From Staphylococcus sp. Marseille-Q5304 (GTDB lineage: Bacteria > Bacillota > Bacilli > Staphylococcales > Staphylococcaceae), in the NCBI RefSeq assembly GCF_943737015.1, contig NZ_CALSFP010000001.1, forward strand, positions 558,001 through 622,000: a stretch of DNA of 64,000 nt, in the 5' to 3' direction. Shown piece after piece: positions 23,174 to 30,950 of this stretch (positions are counted from its first letter, which is position 1; each line of letters starts with the position of its first letter). Both the position numbers and the translations under genes were made by a program. The notes below the pieces were generated by a model. It was not told the origin of the DNA and did no database searches. It saw only the letters and a program-made list of their open reading frames with translations.

Positions 23174-24691
23174 ATGGCTGAATGGACAAGGGCACAACGT
23201 TATCAAAGATATGAAGATGTCGATAACGAAACTTTAGAAAATTTACAACAACAAGTTAATTTGTCGAAATACAGACAATTATTCCATATACAACCGAAGA
23301 CTGGCTTATTAAATGATCCAAATGGATTAATTTATTATAACGGTTTATATTATATTTCCCATCAATGGTTTCCGTTAGGGCCAGTACATGGTTTGAAATA
23401 TTGGTATACATATACAAGTAAAGATTTAGTTCATTTTTCACCACAAGGTATTTCATTGAGGCCTGATACTGTGAGTGATAGCCATGGTGTTTATAGTGGT
23501 AGTGCATTTGTTTATAAGGGAGAACTTTACTATATGTATACGGCGAATCACCGAGATGAAGAATGGAACCGTGTTTCAACACAACATATCGCTAAAGTTC
23601 ATGACGATGGTAGCGTGGAGAAGTTTCCCGAAGCGGTAATCTCACATCCTCCAACAGGTTACACACAACACTTTAGGGATCCTAAAGTGTTTATAAAAGA
23701 TGATACATATTATGCAATTATTGGTGCCCAAAACGAGTTAGGCCAAGGGAGAGCTCTACAATATCGCTCTCAAGATATTAAGCATTGGGAATTTTTAGGT
23801 GAAATTAATACAAATTTAGATGCTTTCGGTTATATGTGGGAGTGCCCAGATTATTTTAATATCGATGGATACGATATTTTATTATTCTGCCCTCAAGGTG
23901 TCGAATCAGATGGCGAGCATTTTAGAAATATTTATCAGTCTGGGTATATCATGGGCCAATTAGACATTAATCATTTAAAGATGAATCATGGAGATTTTCA
24001 TGAGCTAGATTATGGTTTTGATTTTTACGCACCTCAAACGTTCGTTGACGAATTCGGGCGTCGTATTCTGATCGGTTGGATGGGGCTGCCTGATACGACT
24101 TATCCTTCAGATCAAGATGGATGGGCGCATTGTTTAACTTTACCGCGCGTTCTTTCAGTGGAAGGTGGAAACCTAAAACAACGTCCAATCAAAGATTTAG
24201 AAAAATTGCGTACAAATAAAGAAACTGCATTAGGTTATGCAAATAAATTTACGACGAAACTACATCCTTATGAAGGAAAACAGTTTGAGTTAATTATAGA
24301 TGTTTTGGAAAATGAAGCTACAGAGATTTATTTTGAAGTTCGAACTTCAAAATCTCAAAGTACTTTAATAGGATACAATACGAAATCAAGAAAACTCACA
24401 TTAGATAGGACAGATAGTGGTTATTTACCAGAAAATGTTGAAGGTACAACACGTACTACTACATTAGATACAGATTTATCAAAGTTACAACTATTTGTAG
24501 ATACTTCTAGCATTGAAATCTTTTGCAACGATGGTGAACGCGTATTAACATCGAGACTATTTACAGATGAAGATGCAGTGGGGATAAAGACTTCGACGGA
24601 ATCCGGTCAAGCCTTTCTTAAATTTACTAAATACGACTTAAAGGGTGAAGAAGATGAAAAGACTATTAGCAATAGGGGAAGCTCTAATTGA
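23174..24691 (+). CDS. scrB: Sucrose-6-phosphate hydrolase
   Basis: This glycoside hydrolase family 32 enzyme splits sucrose-6-phosphate, delivered by a sucrose PTS, into glucose-6-phosphate and fructose. The protein is about 505 aa. The catalytic nucleophile motif is LLNDPNGL, the transition-state stabiliser FRDPKV and the acid/base region WECPDYF, followed by a C-terminal beta-sandwich. There is no signal peptide. The start at 23174 follows GGAGG; the frame is open seven codons earlier. No sucrose PTS gene is in the window, so uptake must be encoded elsewhere. Confidence 0.96.
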   Translation: MAEWTRAQRYQRYEDVDNETLENLQQQVNLSKYRQLFHIQPKTGLLNDPNGLIYYNGLYYISHQWFPLGPVHGLKYWYTYTSKDLVHFSPQGISLRPDTVSDSHGVYSGSAFVYKGELYYMYTANHRDEEWNRVSTQHIAKVHDDGSVEKFPEAVISHPPTGYTQHFRDPKVFIKDDTYYAIIGAQNELGQGRALQYRSQDIKHWEFLGEINTNLDAFGYMWECPDYFNIDGYDILLFCPQGVESDGEHFRNIYQSGYIMGQLDINHLKMNHGDFHELDYGFDFYAPQTFVDEFGRRILIGWMGLPDTTYPSDQDGWAHCLTLPRVLSVEGGNLKQRPIKDLEKLRTNKETALGYANKFTTKLHPYEGKQFELIIDVLENEATEIYFEVRTSKSQSTLIGYNTKSRKLTLDRTDSGYLPENVEGTTRTTTLDTDLSKLQLFVDTSSIEIFCNDGERVLTSRLFTDEDAVGIKTSTESGQAFLKFTKYDLKGEEDEKTISNRGSSN

Positions 24692-25619
24692 CTTTATTCC
24701 AGATACAACTGATGCTAAATTAAAAGAAGTCAATGGTTTCACACGTCAAGTTGGTGGTGCGCCTTGTAATGTTGCTTGTACTGCAACGAAACTAGGCGGT
24801 CATGCCGAAATGATTACGCAACTCGGTGACGATGCATTCGGTGAGGCGATTATTGATACGATTGAAGCAATCGGTGTGCATACAAATTACTTAAGAATTA
24901 CAGATGAAGCGAATACTGCTTTAGCATTTGTTAGCTTAACTAAAGAAGGCGAACGAGATTTTTCATTCTATCGTAAACCTTCGGCCGATATGTTATACCA
25001 ACCCGAGTATGTAGACGACATTAAAGTAAACGAAGATGATGTATTACATTTCTGTTCAGTAGACTTAATCGAAAGTCCAATGAAACATGCACATACGGCT
25101 TTAATCAATAAAGTAAAAAATGCAGGCGGCACTGTTGTATTTGATCCAAATGTGAGATTGCCTTTATGGAGTAATGAAAACGACGCGAAAGAGACGATTC
25201 AATCATTTATTCCGAAAGCACATATTGTGAAAATTTCAGACGAAGAACTATCATTTGTTACTGGATATGAAGACGAACAACAAGCCATTCAATCTCTATT
25301 TACAGGTGATGTTGAAGCAGTTATTTATACTCAAGGAGCTCATGGTGCTACGATTTATTTTAAAGATGGCCATTCAATTCAACAACAAGGTTTTAAAGTA
25401 GAAGTAAAAGACACGACAGGTGCTGGAGATGCTTTTATAGGAGCAATCATTAGTCAACTGATTACTTCACAAGAAACTGATGTTATTAAATTATTGAAAG
25501 AACAAGGCGAAGCAATATTAGAATTTAGTAACTTTGTTGCCGCTTCTGTGACGACTAAATATGGAGCGATAGAAAGTATACCGACTTTAAAAGAAGTAGA
25601 GCAAGCATTATATCAATAA
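24654..25619 (+). CDS. scrK: Fructokinase
   Basis: This PfkB-family sugar kinase phosphorylates the fructose released by ScrB. The protein is about 321 aa. It begins with LLAIGEALIDFIP, has the GGAPCNVACTATKLG substrate region and ends with the PfkB signature DTTGAGDAFIGA carrying the catalytic aspartate. It overlaps the end of scrB by 38 nt; I prefer the ATG at 24654 over an upstream GTG in the same frame. Confidence 0.94.
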   Translation: MKRLLAIGEALIDFIPDTTDAKLKEVNGFTRQVGGAPCNVACTATKLGGHAEMITQLGDDAFGEAIIDTIEAIGVHTNYLRITDEANTALAFVSLTKEGERDFSFYRKPSADMLYQPEYVDDIKVNEDDVLHFCSVDLIESPMKHAHTALINKVKNAGGTVVFDPNVRLPLWSNENDAKETIQSFIPKAHIVKISDEELSFVTGYEDEQQAIQSLFTGDVEAVIYTQGAHGATIYFKDGHSIQQQGFKVEVKDTTGAGDAFIGAIISQLITSQETDVIKLLKEQGEAILEFSNFVAASVTTKYGAIESIPTLKEVEQALYQ

Positions 25620-25622
25620 AAA

Positions 25623-25668
25623 TAAGCCAAAGAGGAACGCATTTATCGTTTCATCTTTGGCTTTAAAA
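25623..25668. terminator. Bidirectional terminator between scrK and agrA
   Basis: The arms AAGCCAAAGA and TCTTTGGCTT enclose a loop of about 20 nt with A-rich and T-rich flanks, so it can serve both convergent genes. Confidence 0.75.
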
Positions 25669-26385
25669 TTATATTTTTTTAACATTTCTTACTGAAGCAT
25701 AGCAATGTTCTTTATTTTTGAAATATACAATTCTGTTTTTTGAATCAATTGATTCGATATTATGTCTGTTGACTACAAAACTATTATGACATCTAAAGAA
25801 GCGATCATCTAACTGGTGTAATTCTTTAAGACTACCATAAAATTCAATTTGTCGATTATCTAGATGGGCGATAAGACGATGAGATTTGGATGAGGATTCA
25901 AAGAACATGACGTCATCGTACTGAACATACACTGAATTACTTCCTCTTTTAAGCTCAATTGTTTCCACGTTATCTTCTTTTGAAAGTAGATTCAAACGTT
26001 TTTCCGCTGTTTCAATACAGTCAATGATTCTTGACTGTAGTTCATCAGGATCGTCTTTAAAGATGAAGTCCATAGCGGCAACTTTATAAACGAAGGTGAG
26101 GTAAGTAAGCTCGCTGTGACTCGTTACAAATATAATATTACCGACAGGGTCAAACTTACGAATTTCGCTAGCAAGTTTGATGCCATTAATATCTGCATTC
26201 AGTTGAATATCTAAAAAGTAACATCCAATATCGCTTGTTTCTTTAGCTGTTTCGATGACTTCATATGGGTCGTCTGTTGCTAATTCAATAGACATCGGTT
26301 TTTCTTCAATCATAATGTAGTTGTTAATAATCGACATCATATTCTCACGTTGTTTTACGTCATCTTCACAAATGAAAATCTTCAT
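25669..26385 (-). CDS. agrA: Accessory gene regulator response regulator AgrA
   Basis: AgrA is the response regulator of agr quorum sensing; when phosphorylated by AgrC it activates promoters P2 and P3. The protein is 238 aa. The receiver domain contains the acidic pocket IFICEDD and the phosphoacceptor region CYFLDIQLN, and the C-terminal LytTR DNA-binding domain includes FFRCHNSFVVNRHNIESID. It lies 18 nt after agrC. The direct repeats it should bind are visible upstream of agrB and of RNAIII. Confidence 0.97.
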   Translation of the reverse strand: MKIFICEDDVKQRENMMSIINNYIMIEEKPMSIELATDDPYEVIETAKETSDIGCYFLDIQLNADINGIKLASEIRKFDPVGNIIFVTSHSELTYLTFVYKVAAMDFIFKDDPDELQSRIIDCIETAEKRLNLLSKEDNVETIELKRGSNSVYVQYDDVMFFESSSKSHRLIAHLDNRQIEFYGSLKELHQLDDRFFRCHNSFVVNRHNIESIDSKNRIVYFKNKEHCYASVRNVKKI

Positions 26386-26403
26386 AGTTACACGCCCTTA
26401 TGA

Positions 26404-27693
26404 TTAAGAATTTAGAATTTCTACTTTTTGTATAAAGTAATTTGCATCTATGGTTGTATCTAATAACACATTTGGTGTTTCATCAGTTATTTCCTTCAAC
26501 GTTGATAAACCTAAACCGCGATTTTTGCCTTTTGTTGAAAAATTTTGTTGAAATAATGTATGTAGACGCGGCATATCCGATTCACATTTATTCATCACAA
26601 TCAACGTGACTGAAGTTGCTTCGTTTTTAATAAACGCCAGTCGAATTAAAGGTTCCTCTTCAATTTTTTCGGAGGCTTCAATTGCATTATCAAGTATAAT
26701 CCCTATAATACGACTAAGATCAATCTTTCGCATATTGATATGATCAATTTCATCAGGTACTTCAATATTTATAGTAATATCTTTTTCCTGTGCTTGTAAA
26801 ATTTTCGTAGTGAGTAATCCTTTAATCTCACGCACTTTTAAATTTTCAATACCATTGATTTTAATTGCATTCATTTGCATGCTATCTTGCATAGGTAATA
26901 TTTCTTCATTGAAATACGTTCGTAAACCCTTCATGTCGTCCTCTCTTATAAAATCCGACATTGTAGAAAGGATGTTTACGTAATCATGACGAAATTTACG
27001 CATTTCATTATTGATTTTTTCTATTTGAAGTGTGTATTTGTAATAATTATCAATTTCCTGCATATTACGTTTGTACTGAATTTGTCTGACAATGCTGAAA
27101 GAAATGGTTATAACTATGATAGCTAAAGCAATTATTACCATAGCTCCGATAAAGACTAAGAATTTTAAGTCACCAAAATTTAAAGATTTATTTGGTAAAT
27201 AAAAACAAATAATTAATAGGACTATAAACAAAAAACTAGCAACTATCGAAAGGTAGATTTTACTTACAGATAAACCTGAAGTAATAAGAGTTCTTAAAAA
27301 ATACCTTGCAATATATGCTGTTGAAATTGAAAATATTAAAAAAATTGCTACATAAATTATGCTAAATAATACATTTGACGGAACGAAGACAAAGAATAAG
27401 GCACCTAACCAAATTGTAACAAAATTGGTCATATATAAAATGAAAAAACTTATTAAAACGGATAATATGCCCATCATTTTATTTTTAAGGTACATAAAAA
27501 TTGCAGCACCAACTAATAAAACAATCATTGCTTTTGCTTCAATAAAACAAAAAAGAATATTAGAAGGGATTATAATCCCTAAAATAGAAATATAATCCCT
27601 CAAAGTGTAATTTATTTTATTTAAGATTTTAATTAAAATAAAAGGACATATTGACTGAAATATTATTAAAAAAATTGAATCTAAGATTGCCAT
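26404..27693 (-). CDS. agrC: Autoinducing-peptide receptor histidine kinase AgrC
   Basis: AgrC is the membrane receptor for the autoinducing peptide and phosphorylates AgrA. The protein is 429 aa. About six membrane helices occupy residues 1-205. The phosphoacceptor region is MRKFRHDYVNIL, the N-box IGIILDNAIEAS and the ATP-lid glycines KGKNRGLGLSTL, typical of the HPK10 family. The variable sensor part should match the AgrD encoded just upstream. Confidence 0.96.
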   Translation of the reverse strand: MAILDSIFLIIFQSICPFILIKILNKINYTLRDYISILGIIIPSNILFCFIEAKAMIVLLVGAAIFMYLKNKMMGILSVLISFFILYMTNFVTIWLGALFFVFVPSNVLFSIIYVAIFLIFSISTAYIARYFLRTLITSGLSVSKIYLSIVASFLFIVLLIICFYLPNKSLNFGDLKFLVFIGAMVIIALAIIVITISFSIVRQIQYKRNMQEIDNYYKYTLQIEKINNEMRKFRHDYVNILSTMSDFIREDDMKGLRTYFNEEILPMQDSMQMNAIKINGIENLKVREIKGLLTTKILQAQEKDITINIEVPDEIDHINMRKIDLSRIIGIILDNAIEASEKIEEEPLIRLAFIKNEATSVTLIVMNKCESDMPRLHTLFQQNFSTKGKNRGLGLSTLKEITDETPNVLLDTTIDANYFIQKVEILNS

Positions 27694-27721
27694 TTTCTAC
27701 ACACTCTCTATTGTTAAACAA

Positions 27722-27859
27722 TTATTCGTATAGTTCAGTTAACTCTTTAGGTACTTCAGGTTCATCGAAAAATCCACCGCATGGTTTCCCAGTTGCACTC
27801 GTTCCTAGTAATGAAAATAATTTAGTAATAATGTTAAGTATAGATTCGAAAATTTGCAT
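27722..27859 (-). CDS. agrD: Autoinducing peptide precursor AgrD
   Basis: AgrD is a 45-aa precursor processed by AgrB to the cyclic thiolactone signal. It begins with an amphipathic helix (MQIFESILNIITKLFSLLG), followed by the signal segment TGKPCGGFF and the acidic tail DEPEVPKELTELYE. The thiolactone would join the cysteine to the final phenylalanine. As I remember published sequences, the closest peptides are those of S. xylosus (GAKPCGGFF) and S. gallinarum. The start lies two bases after the agrB stop with AGGAGG upstream. Confidence 0.95.
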   Translation of the reverse strand: MQIFESILNIITKLFSLLGTSATGKPCGGFFDEPEVPKELTELYE

Positions 27860-27861
27860 CT

Positions 27862-28431
27862 TTAAACATCCTCCTTAGGAAAAAATATAGGTAATTGTGT
27901 TGTAGATATTAACAATATACCTAATAAAATTAATTGCTGATAGACTAAAGGGACAAAAACGGAAATAAATAATAAGACTAATGCTACTGATATTGCTTTT
28001 ACTTTTTTACCTTTTTTAAGTCGCTCTGGAATCGGTTGCTTTTTAGTTTCTGCTGGTGCATAAATAAAAAGAATTATGATTCCGAAACATGCCAAAATAT
28101 ACATTACATATGATGGTATATAAATATGAGCTATACCCCAAGGTAAAAAAACAAATAACAATAAATTTTGTACATGACACATAATAGACGATTTTGCATG
28201 TGCGCCATGGGCATACCTTCGCATGAGAAAGTATGATAAATGTGTAGTTAGAGTGTATAGAAAGGCATCAAATAGGATAGAAACACCATACGTGACAATC
28301 GTTTTGAAAAAATTACTAACCGCTACTTGTATCCCCAAACGTACTTTAAGAAATTCAATATGATCTAAGTTGTTTCGTTGTTGCAAATACCTAGAAAAAC
28401 TATCAATTTTACGGTCAATAACTTTAGACAT
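27862..28431 (-). CDS. agrB: AgrD-processing membrane endopeptidase AgrB
   Basis: AgrB is a membrane cysteine endopeptidase that removes the AgrD C-tail and forms the thiolactone. The protein is 189 aa with several membrane helices. The catalytic histidine lies in RRYAHGAHAKSS and the cysteine in SIMCHVQNLLLF. The conserved ends RNNLDHIEFLKVRLG and LPIFFPKED match AgrB. The start at 28431 (MSKVIDRKID) has AAGGAGAG at good spacing and is preferred to an ATG ten codons upstream. It is the first gene of agrBDCA. Confidence 0.96.
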   Translation of the reverse strand: MSKVIDRKIDSFSRYLQQRNNLDHIEFLKVRLGIQVAVSNFFKTIVTYGVSILFDAFLYTLTTHLSYFLMRRYAHGAHAKSSIMCHVQNLLLFVFLPWGIAHIYIPSYVMYILACFGIIILFIYAPAETKKQPIPERLKKGKKVKAISVALVLLFISVFVPLVYQQLILLGILLISTTQLPIFFPKEDV

Positions 28432-28481
28432 CACGTTTCTCTCCTTAGATGTATTATACAATTTTATTAAAAAATCATGCG

Positions 28482-28519
28482 AATTAATGCCTAACTGTAC
28501 ATTTCTAACGCCTAACTGT
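28482..28519 (-). promoter_or_regulatory. agr P2 promoter with AgrA boxes
   Basis: On the minus strand two perfect ACAGTTAGG repeats are separated by 12 bases (28490-28498 and 28511-28519), the arrangement bound by an AgrA dimer. A -10-like CATTAAT follows at once; a better-looking TATAAT at 28453-28458 is too close to the agrB ribosome site to be likely. This drives agrBDCA. Confidence 0.8.
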
Positions 28520-28559
28520 TTTTTACATTTACAAAACTCATTTTAACATATTTTTACTA

Positions 28560-28618
28560 ACAGTTAAGAATAAAATGTAATGAGTTAGGAATTTTTTTAC
28601 GATTTAAAATAATATTAT
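28560..28618 (+). promoter_or_regulatory. agr P3 promoter with AgrA boxes
   Basis: ACAGTTAAG (28560-28568) and the degenerate TGAGTTAGG (28581-28589) are separated by 12 bases, followed by AT-rich -10 candidates (TAAAAT, TAATAT) at 28605-28615. The weaker second box suggests lower AgrA affinity than at P2, as described for S. aureus. This drives RNAIII. Confidence 0.75.
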
Positions 28619-28620
28619 GG

Positions 28621-29215
28621 TTTAATGTACTTGTATCACAAAGAAGTGATAAACAAATCCAATTGAAATGCATATTTCATGTTTGGATTTATTTTAATTA
28701 TGCTTAGCAGAAGAGTGTAATTAAAACACTAATGTGATGACATTTCTTCGTGTAGTTGTCTCTTTTGCACATTAGTCCCTGTTTTTCAATTCTTTGAATA
28801 CAAAAACATAGGAGGCTGATGTAGAGACAGAGACATTTCAGCGAAGGTTTTTGGTTTCGTAAAGTAGTACTGATAAGATCCCAACTCACATATGATTTGT
28901 AGATTTTCCCAGTCTCAAATCAAGAATCATCTCAATACTTTAATTTGTAGATCTTTCCCAGTCTCAAATTATTGTTATCTTTATTAGGTTTGTAGATTCT
29001 CCCAGTCTCAAATCTATACAATTTAATTTGACTATAACAGAGCCAAATTAAATTTAACATGTAAGCTATCTGAAAATTGTCGATTTATAATTAATCGTTA
29101 AATTCACTAATTTTTTCATAATTAATAACATCCCCAAAAATAGATAGAAAAATAATTGCAAAACATTCCCTTAATAATTAAAACCGTGAGTCCCTCCCAA
29201 GCTCACGGTTTATTT
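28621..29215 (+). ncRNA. RNAIII, agr effector RNA
   Basis: RNAIII is the regulatory RNA of agr; C-rich hairpin loops pair with ribosome sites of target mRNAs. The gene is divergent from agrB, begins after P3 and ends with the characteristic 3' hairpin (CCGTGAG, loop TCCCTCCCAAG, CTCACGG). Three near-identical hairpins of the form ATTTGTAGA-loop-AGTCTCAAAT with TTCCC-type loops lie at 28895-28920, 28943-28969 and 28987-29013. I find no frame resembling delta-haemolysin; short frames such as the 13-codon one at about 28680 do not look like hld. Both ends are estimates. Confidence 0.85.
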
Positions 29216-29220
29216 TTTAT
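29182..29220. terminator. RNAIII 3' terminator
   Basis: The arms AACCGTGAG and CTCACGGTT surround TCCCTCCCAAG and are followed by TTATTTTTTAT. This is the conserved last hairpin of staphylococcal RNAIII. It also abuts the stop of the convergent hydrolase gene. Confidence 0.9.
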
Positions 29221-30002
29221 TTATAAAGACTCGGTTTTATACTTTCGAAGACAGGAATATTTTTCCGTTGTTGTTGTACTTCATTTATATCAAGCTCATA
29301 TGTTAAATGATCTTCTTTGTCTTTTAAGCTAGCCACAATTTCTCCATTTGGGTTAATGACCATTGATTGACCTGCATAAAGTGTTTTGCCATCATCTCCA
29401 CATCCATTACAAGCAACGATAAACATATCATTTTCAATTGCACGTGCTTTTAATAACGCAACCCAATGATCAGCTCTAACGTCTGGCCATTGTGCAACAT
29501 AGAAAGCCACTTGTGCACCGGTGCGAGCTGGATATCTTAATAATTCGGGAAAACGTAAATCATAACAGATAATTTGTGTAGCACTGATTCCATTTGTTAA
29601 ATTAAAGCTTTCTGGCACTACATCACCTGGTGCTAAGAATTTGGGTTCATCTAACATAGGAACAAGATGGACTTTGTCGTATTGATTAATAATTTCTCCA
29701 TTATTATTAACGGTGAAAGCAGTATTATAAACGCTACCATCGTGTTTATTTGAAACTGACCCAGCAATAATATCGACATCGTAGTTAAATGCTAGTTTTC
29801 CTATAAATGCTTTGCTTCTTGTTAATTCTTTATCTGCTAAACCTTCTAAATGAGGTAATGCATAGCCGTTGTTCCACATTTCAGGCAAAACCACCACATC
29901 TGTGTCAGAAGTTACATATTGTTCAAAGCATTTTTTAATGACCGCTTCATTTTGTTCTACGTTTGCAGGCTCAACTTTAAATTGAAAAATTTCGATATTC
30001 AT
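29217..30002 (-). CDS. Carbon-nitrogen hydrolase (nitrilase superfamily)
   Basis: This 261-aa cytosolic enzyme belongs to the nitrilase superfamily. The catalytic triad is visible: Glu in VVLPEMWNNG, Lys in YDKVHLVP and Cys in IICYDLRFPELLR. The overall pattern is closest to the omega-amidase/YafV-like branch, which would deamidate 2-oxo amides such as 2-oxoglutaramate, but the substrate is inferred. In S. aureus the same gene also lies next to RNAIII. Confidence 0.88.
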   Translation of the reverse strand: MNIEIFQFKVEPANVEQNEAVIKKCFEQYVTSDTDVVVLPEMWNNGYALPHLEGLADKELTRSKAFIGKLAFNYDVDIIAGSVSNKHDGSVYNTAFTVNNNGEIINQYDKVHLVPMLDEPKFLAPGDVVPESFNLTNGISATQIICYDLRFPELLRYPARTGAQVAFYVAQWPDVRADHWVALLKARAIENDMFIVACNGCGDDGKTLYAGQSMVINPNGEIVASLKDKEDHLTYELDINEVQQQRKNIPVFESIKPSLYK

Positions 30003-30092
30003 GTATATCGCCCCTTAAATTGTTATTATGGCAACTATACTAAATATTATCAGATTATTCAAAAATCTTTAACATAAAATAAAATCGTAAAA

Positions 30093-30121
30093 AACAGAGA
30101 TATACTGTATATCTCTGTTTT
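30093..30121. terminator. Terminator of the nitroreductase gene
   Basis: The arms AAACAGAGATATAC and GTATATCTCTGTTT form a perfect hairpin, with T-rich DNA on both sides. Confidence 0.75.
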
Positions 30122-30128
30122 ATCTCAA

Positions 30129-30758
30129 TTATTTTTTTACTACAAAACGTGAGTTAATATCTTGGAATTCTTTGTCTCCAGCGTTTTCTCTAATATTACC
30201 GAATGGCATTTGTGCCATTAATTTCCATGATTTAGGAATGTCAAAAGTCTCAGTAACCGCTTGATCAACAATAGGATTATAGTGTTGTAAAGAAGCTCCG
30301 ATACCTTTTGTGCTTAACGCAGTCCATATGGCAAATTGGTGCATAGCGTTTGTTTGGCTAGACCAGAGAGCGAAGTTTTCTGCGTAATTAGGCATTTTAT
30401 CTTGTAAACCTTTAATTACGTCTTCGTCTTCAAAATAAAGGATTGTTCCATGTGAATGTTTGAAATTATCAATTTTATCCGAAGTAGGTTGGAAATCTCT
30501 ATCTGGACCCATAACTTCTTTTAAAGTTGCTTTTGTGATATCCCAAAATTTATTGTGATTATCGTTCAATAATAAAACGATTCGTGTAGATTGAGAATTA
30601 AATGATGAAGGCACATGTTTGATGGCATGTTCAATGATGTTTTCAACGTCCTCATCTGAAATTGAAATTTCTGTGTCTAAACTATATATCGTTCTTCTTG
30701 TTTCAATCGCATTTTGTAAAGATGTAAGGTCATCTGATTTTTTATTAAATAGTCCCAT
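30129..30758 (-). CDS. Nitroreductase family protein
   Basis: This 209-aa FMN enzyme belongs to the nitroreductase superfamily, the subgroup with the N-terminus NAIETRRTIYSLD. The FMN-contacting arginines (TRRTIY) and the conserved SSFNSQSTRIVLL segment are visible. It should reduce nitro or quinone compounds with NAD(P)H, but no substrate can be deduced. The start is preceded by GAAGGAGG. It lies between the hydrolase and sdrH, as in S. aureus. Confidence 0.88.
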   Translation of the reverse strand: MGLFNKKSDDLTSLQNAIETRRTIYSLDTEISISDEDVENIIEHAIKHVPSSFNSQSTRIVLLLNDNHNKFWDITKATLKEVMGPDRDFQPTSDKIDNFKHSHGTILYFEDEDVIKGLQDKMPNYAENFALWSSQTNAMHQFAIWTALSTKGIGASLQHYNPIVDQAVTETFDIPKSWKLMAQMPFGNIRENAGDKEFQDINSRFVVKK

Positions 30759-30950
30759 AAAGGACCCTCCTTCAATCTATTTTGTATATTTAATATATCA
30801 ATTATACCTATATTTGTCTATTTATCTTTATTAAATTTCTAAAATAAACCTAATTCTTAAATATACGCTATAATTAATGAAATATTTCTACATATCTAAT
30901 ATAATAAGTGTGTTAGAAGTGTATTTTTCTTAAAATTGGGGGGTGAGCAA

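Noticed and set aside
28453-28458. TATAAT as the -10 of agr P2
   Set aside because: It lies about 30 nt past the AgrA boxes and would start transcription within the agrB ribosome site; a -10 directly after the second box fits better.
28660-28780. Short frames in the 5' part of RNAIII as possible delta-haemolysin
   Set aside because: The frames are 9-13 codons, not amphipathic, not related to Hld, and lack a good ribosome site; the AGGAGG at about 28810 is followed by ATG and an immediate TAG.
28895-29013. CRISPR array (three repeats with 18-22 nt spacers in RNAIII)
   Set aside because: The repeats are self-complementary RNAIII hairpins with variable loops, only three in number, and there are no cas genes.
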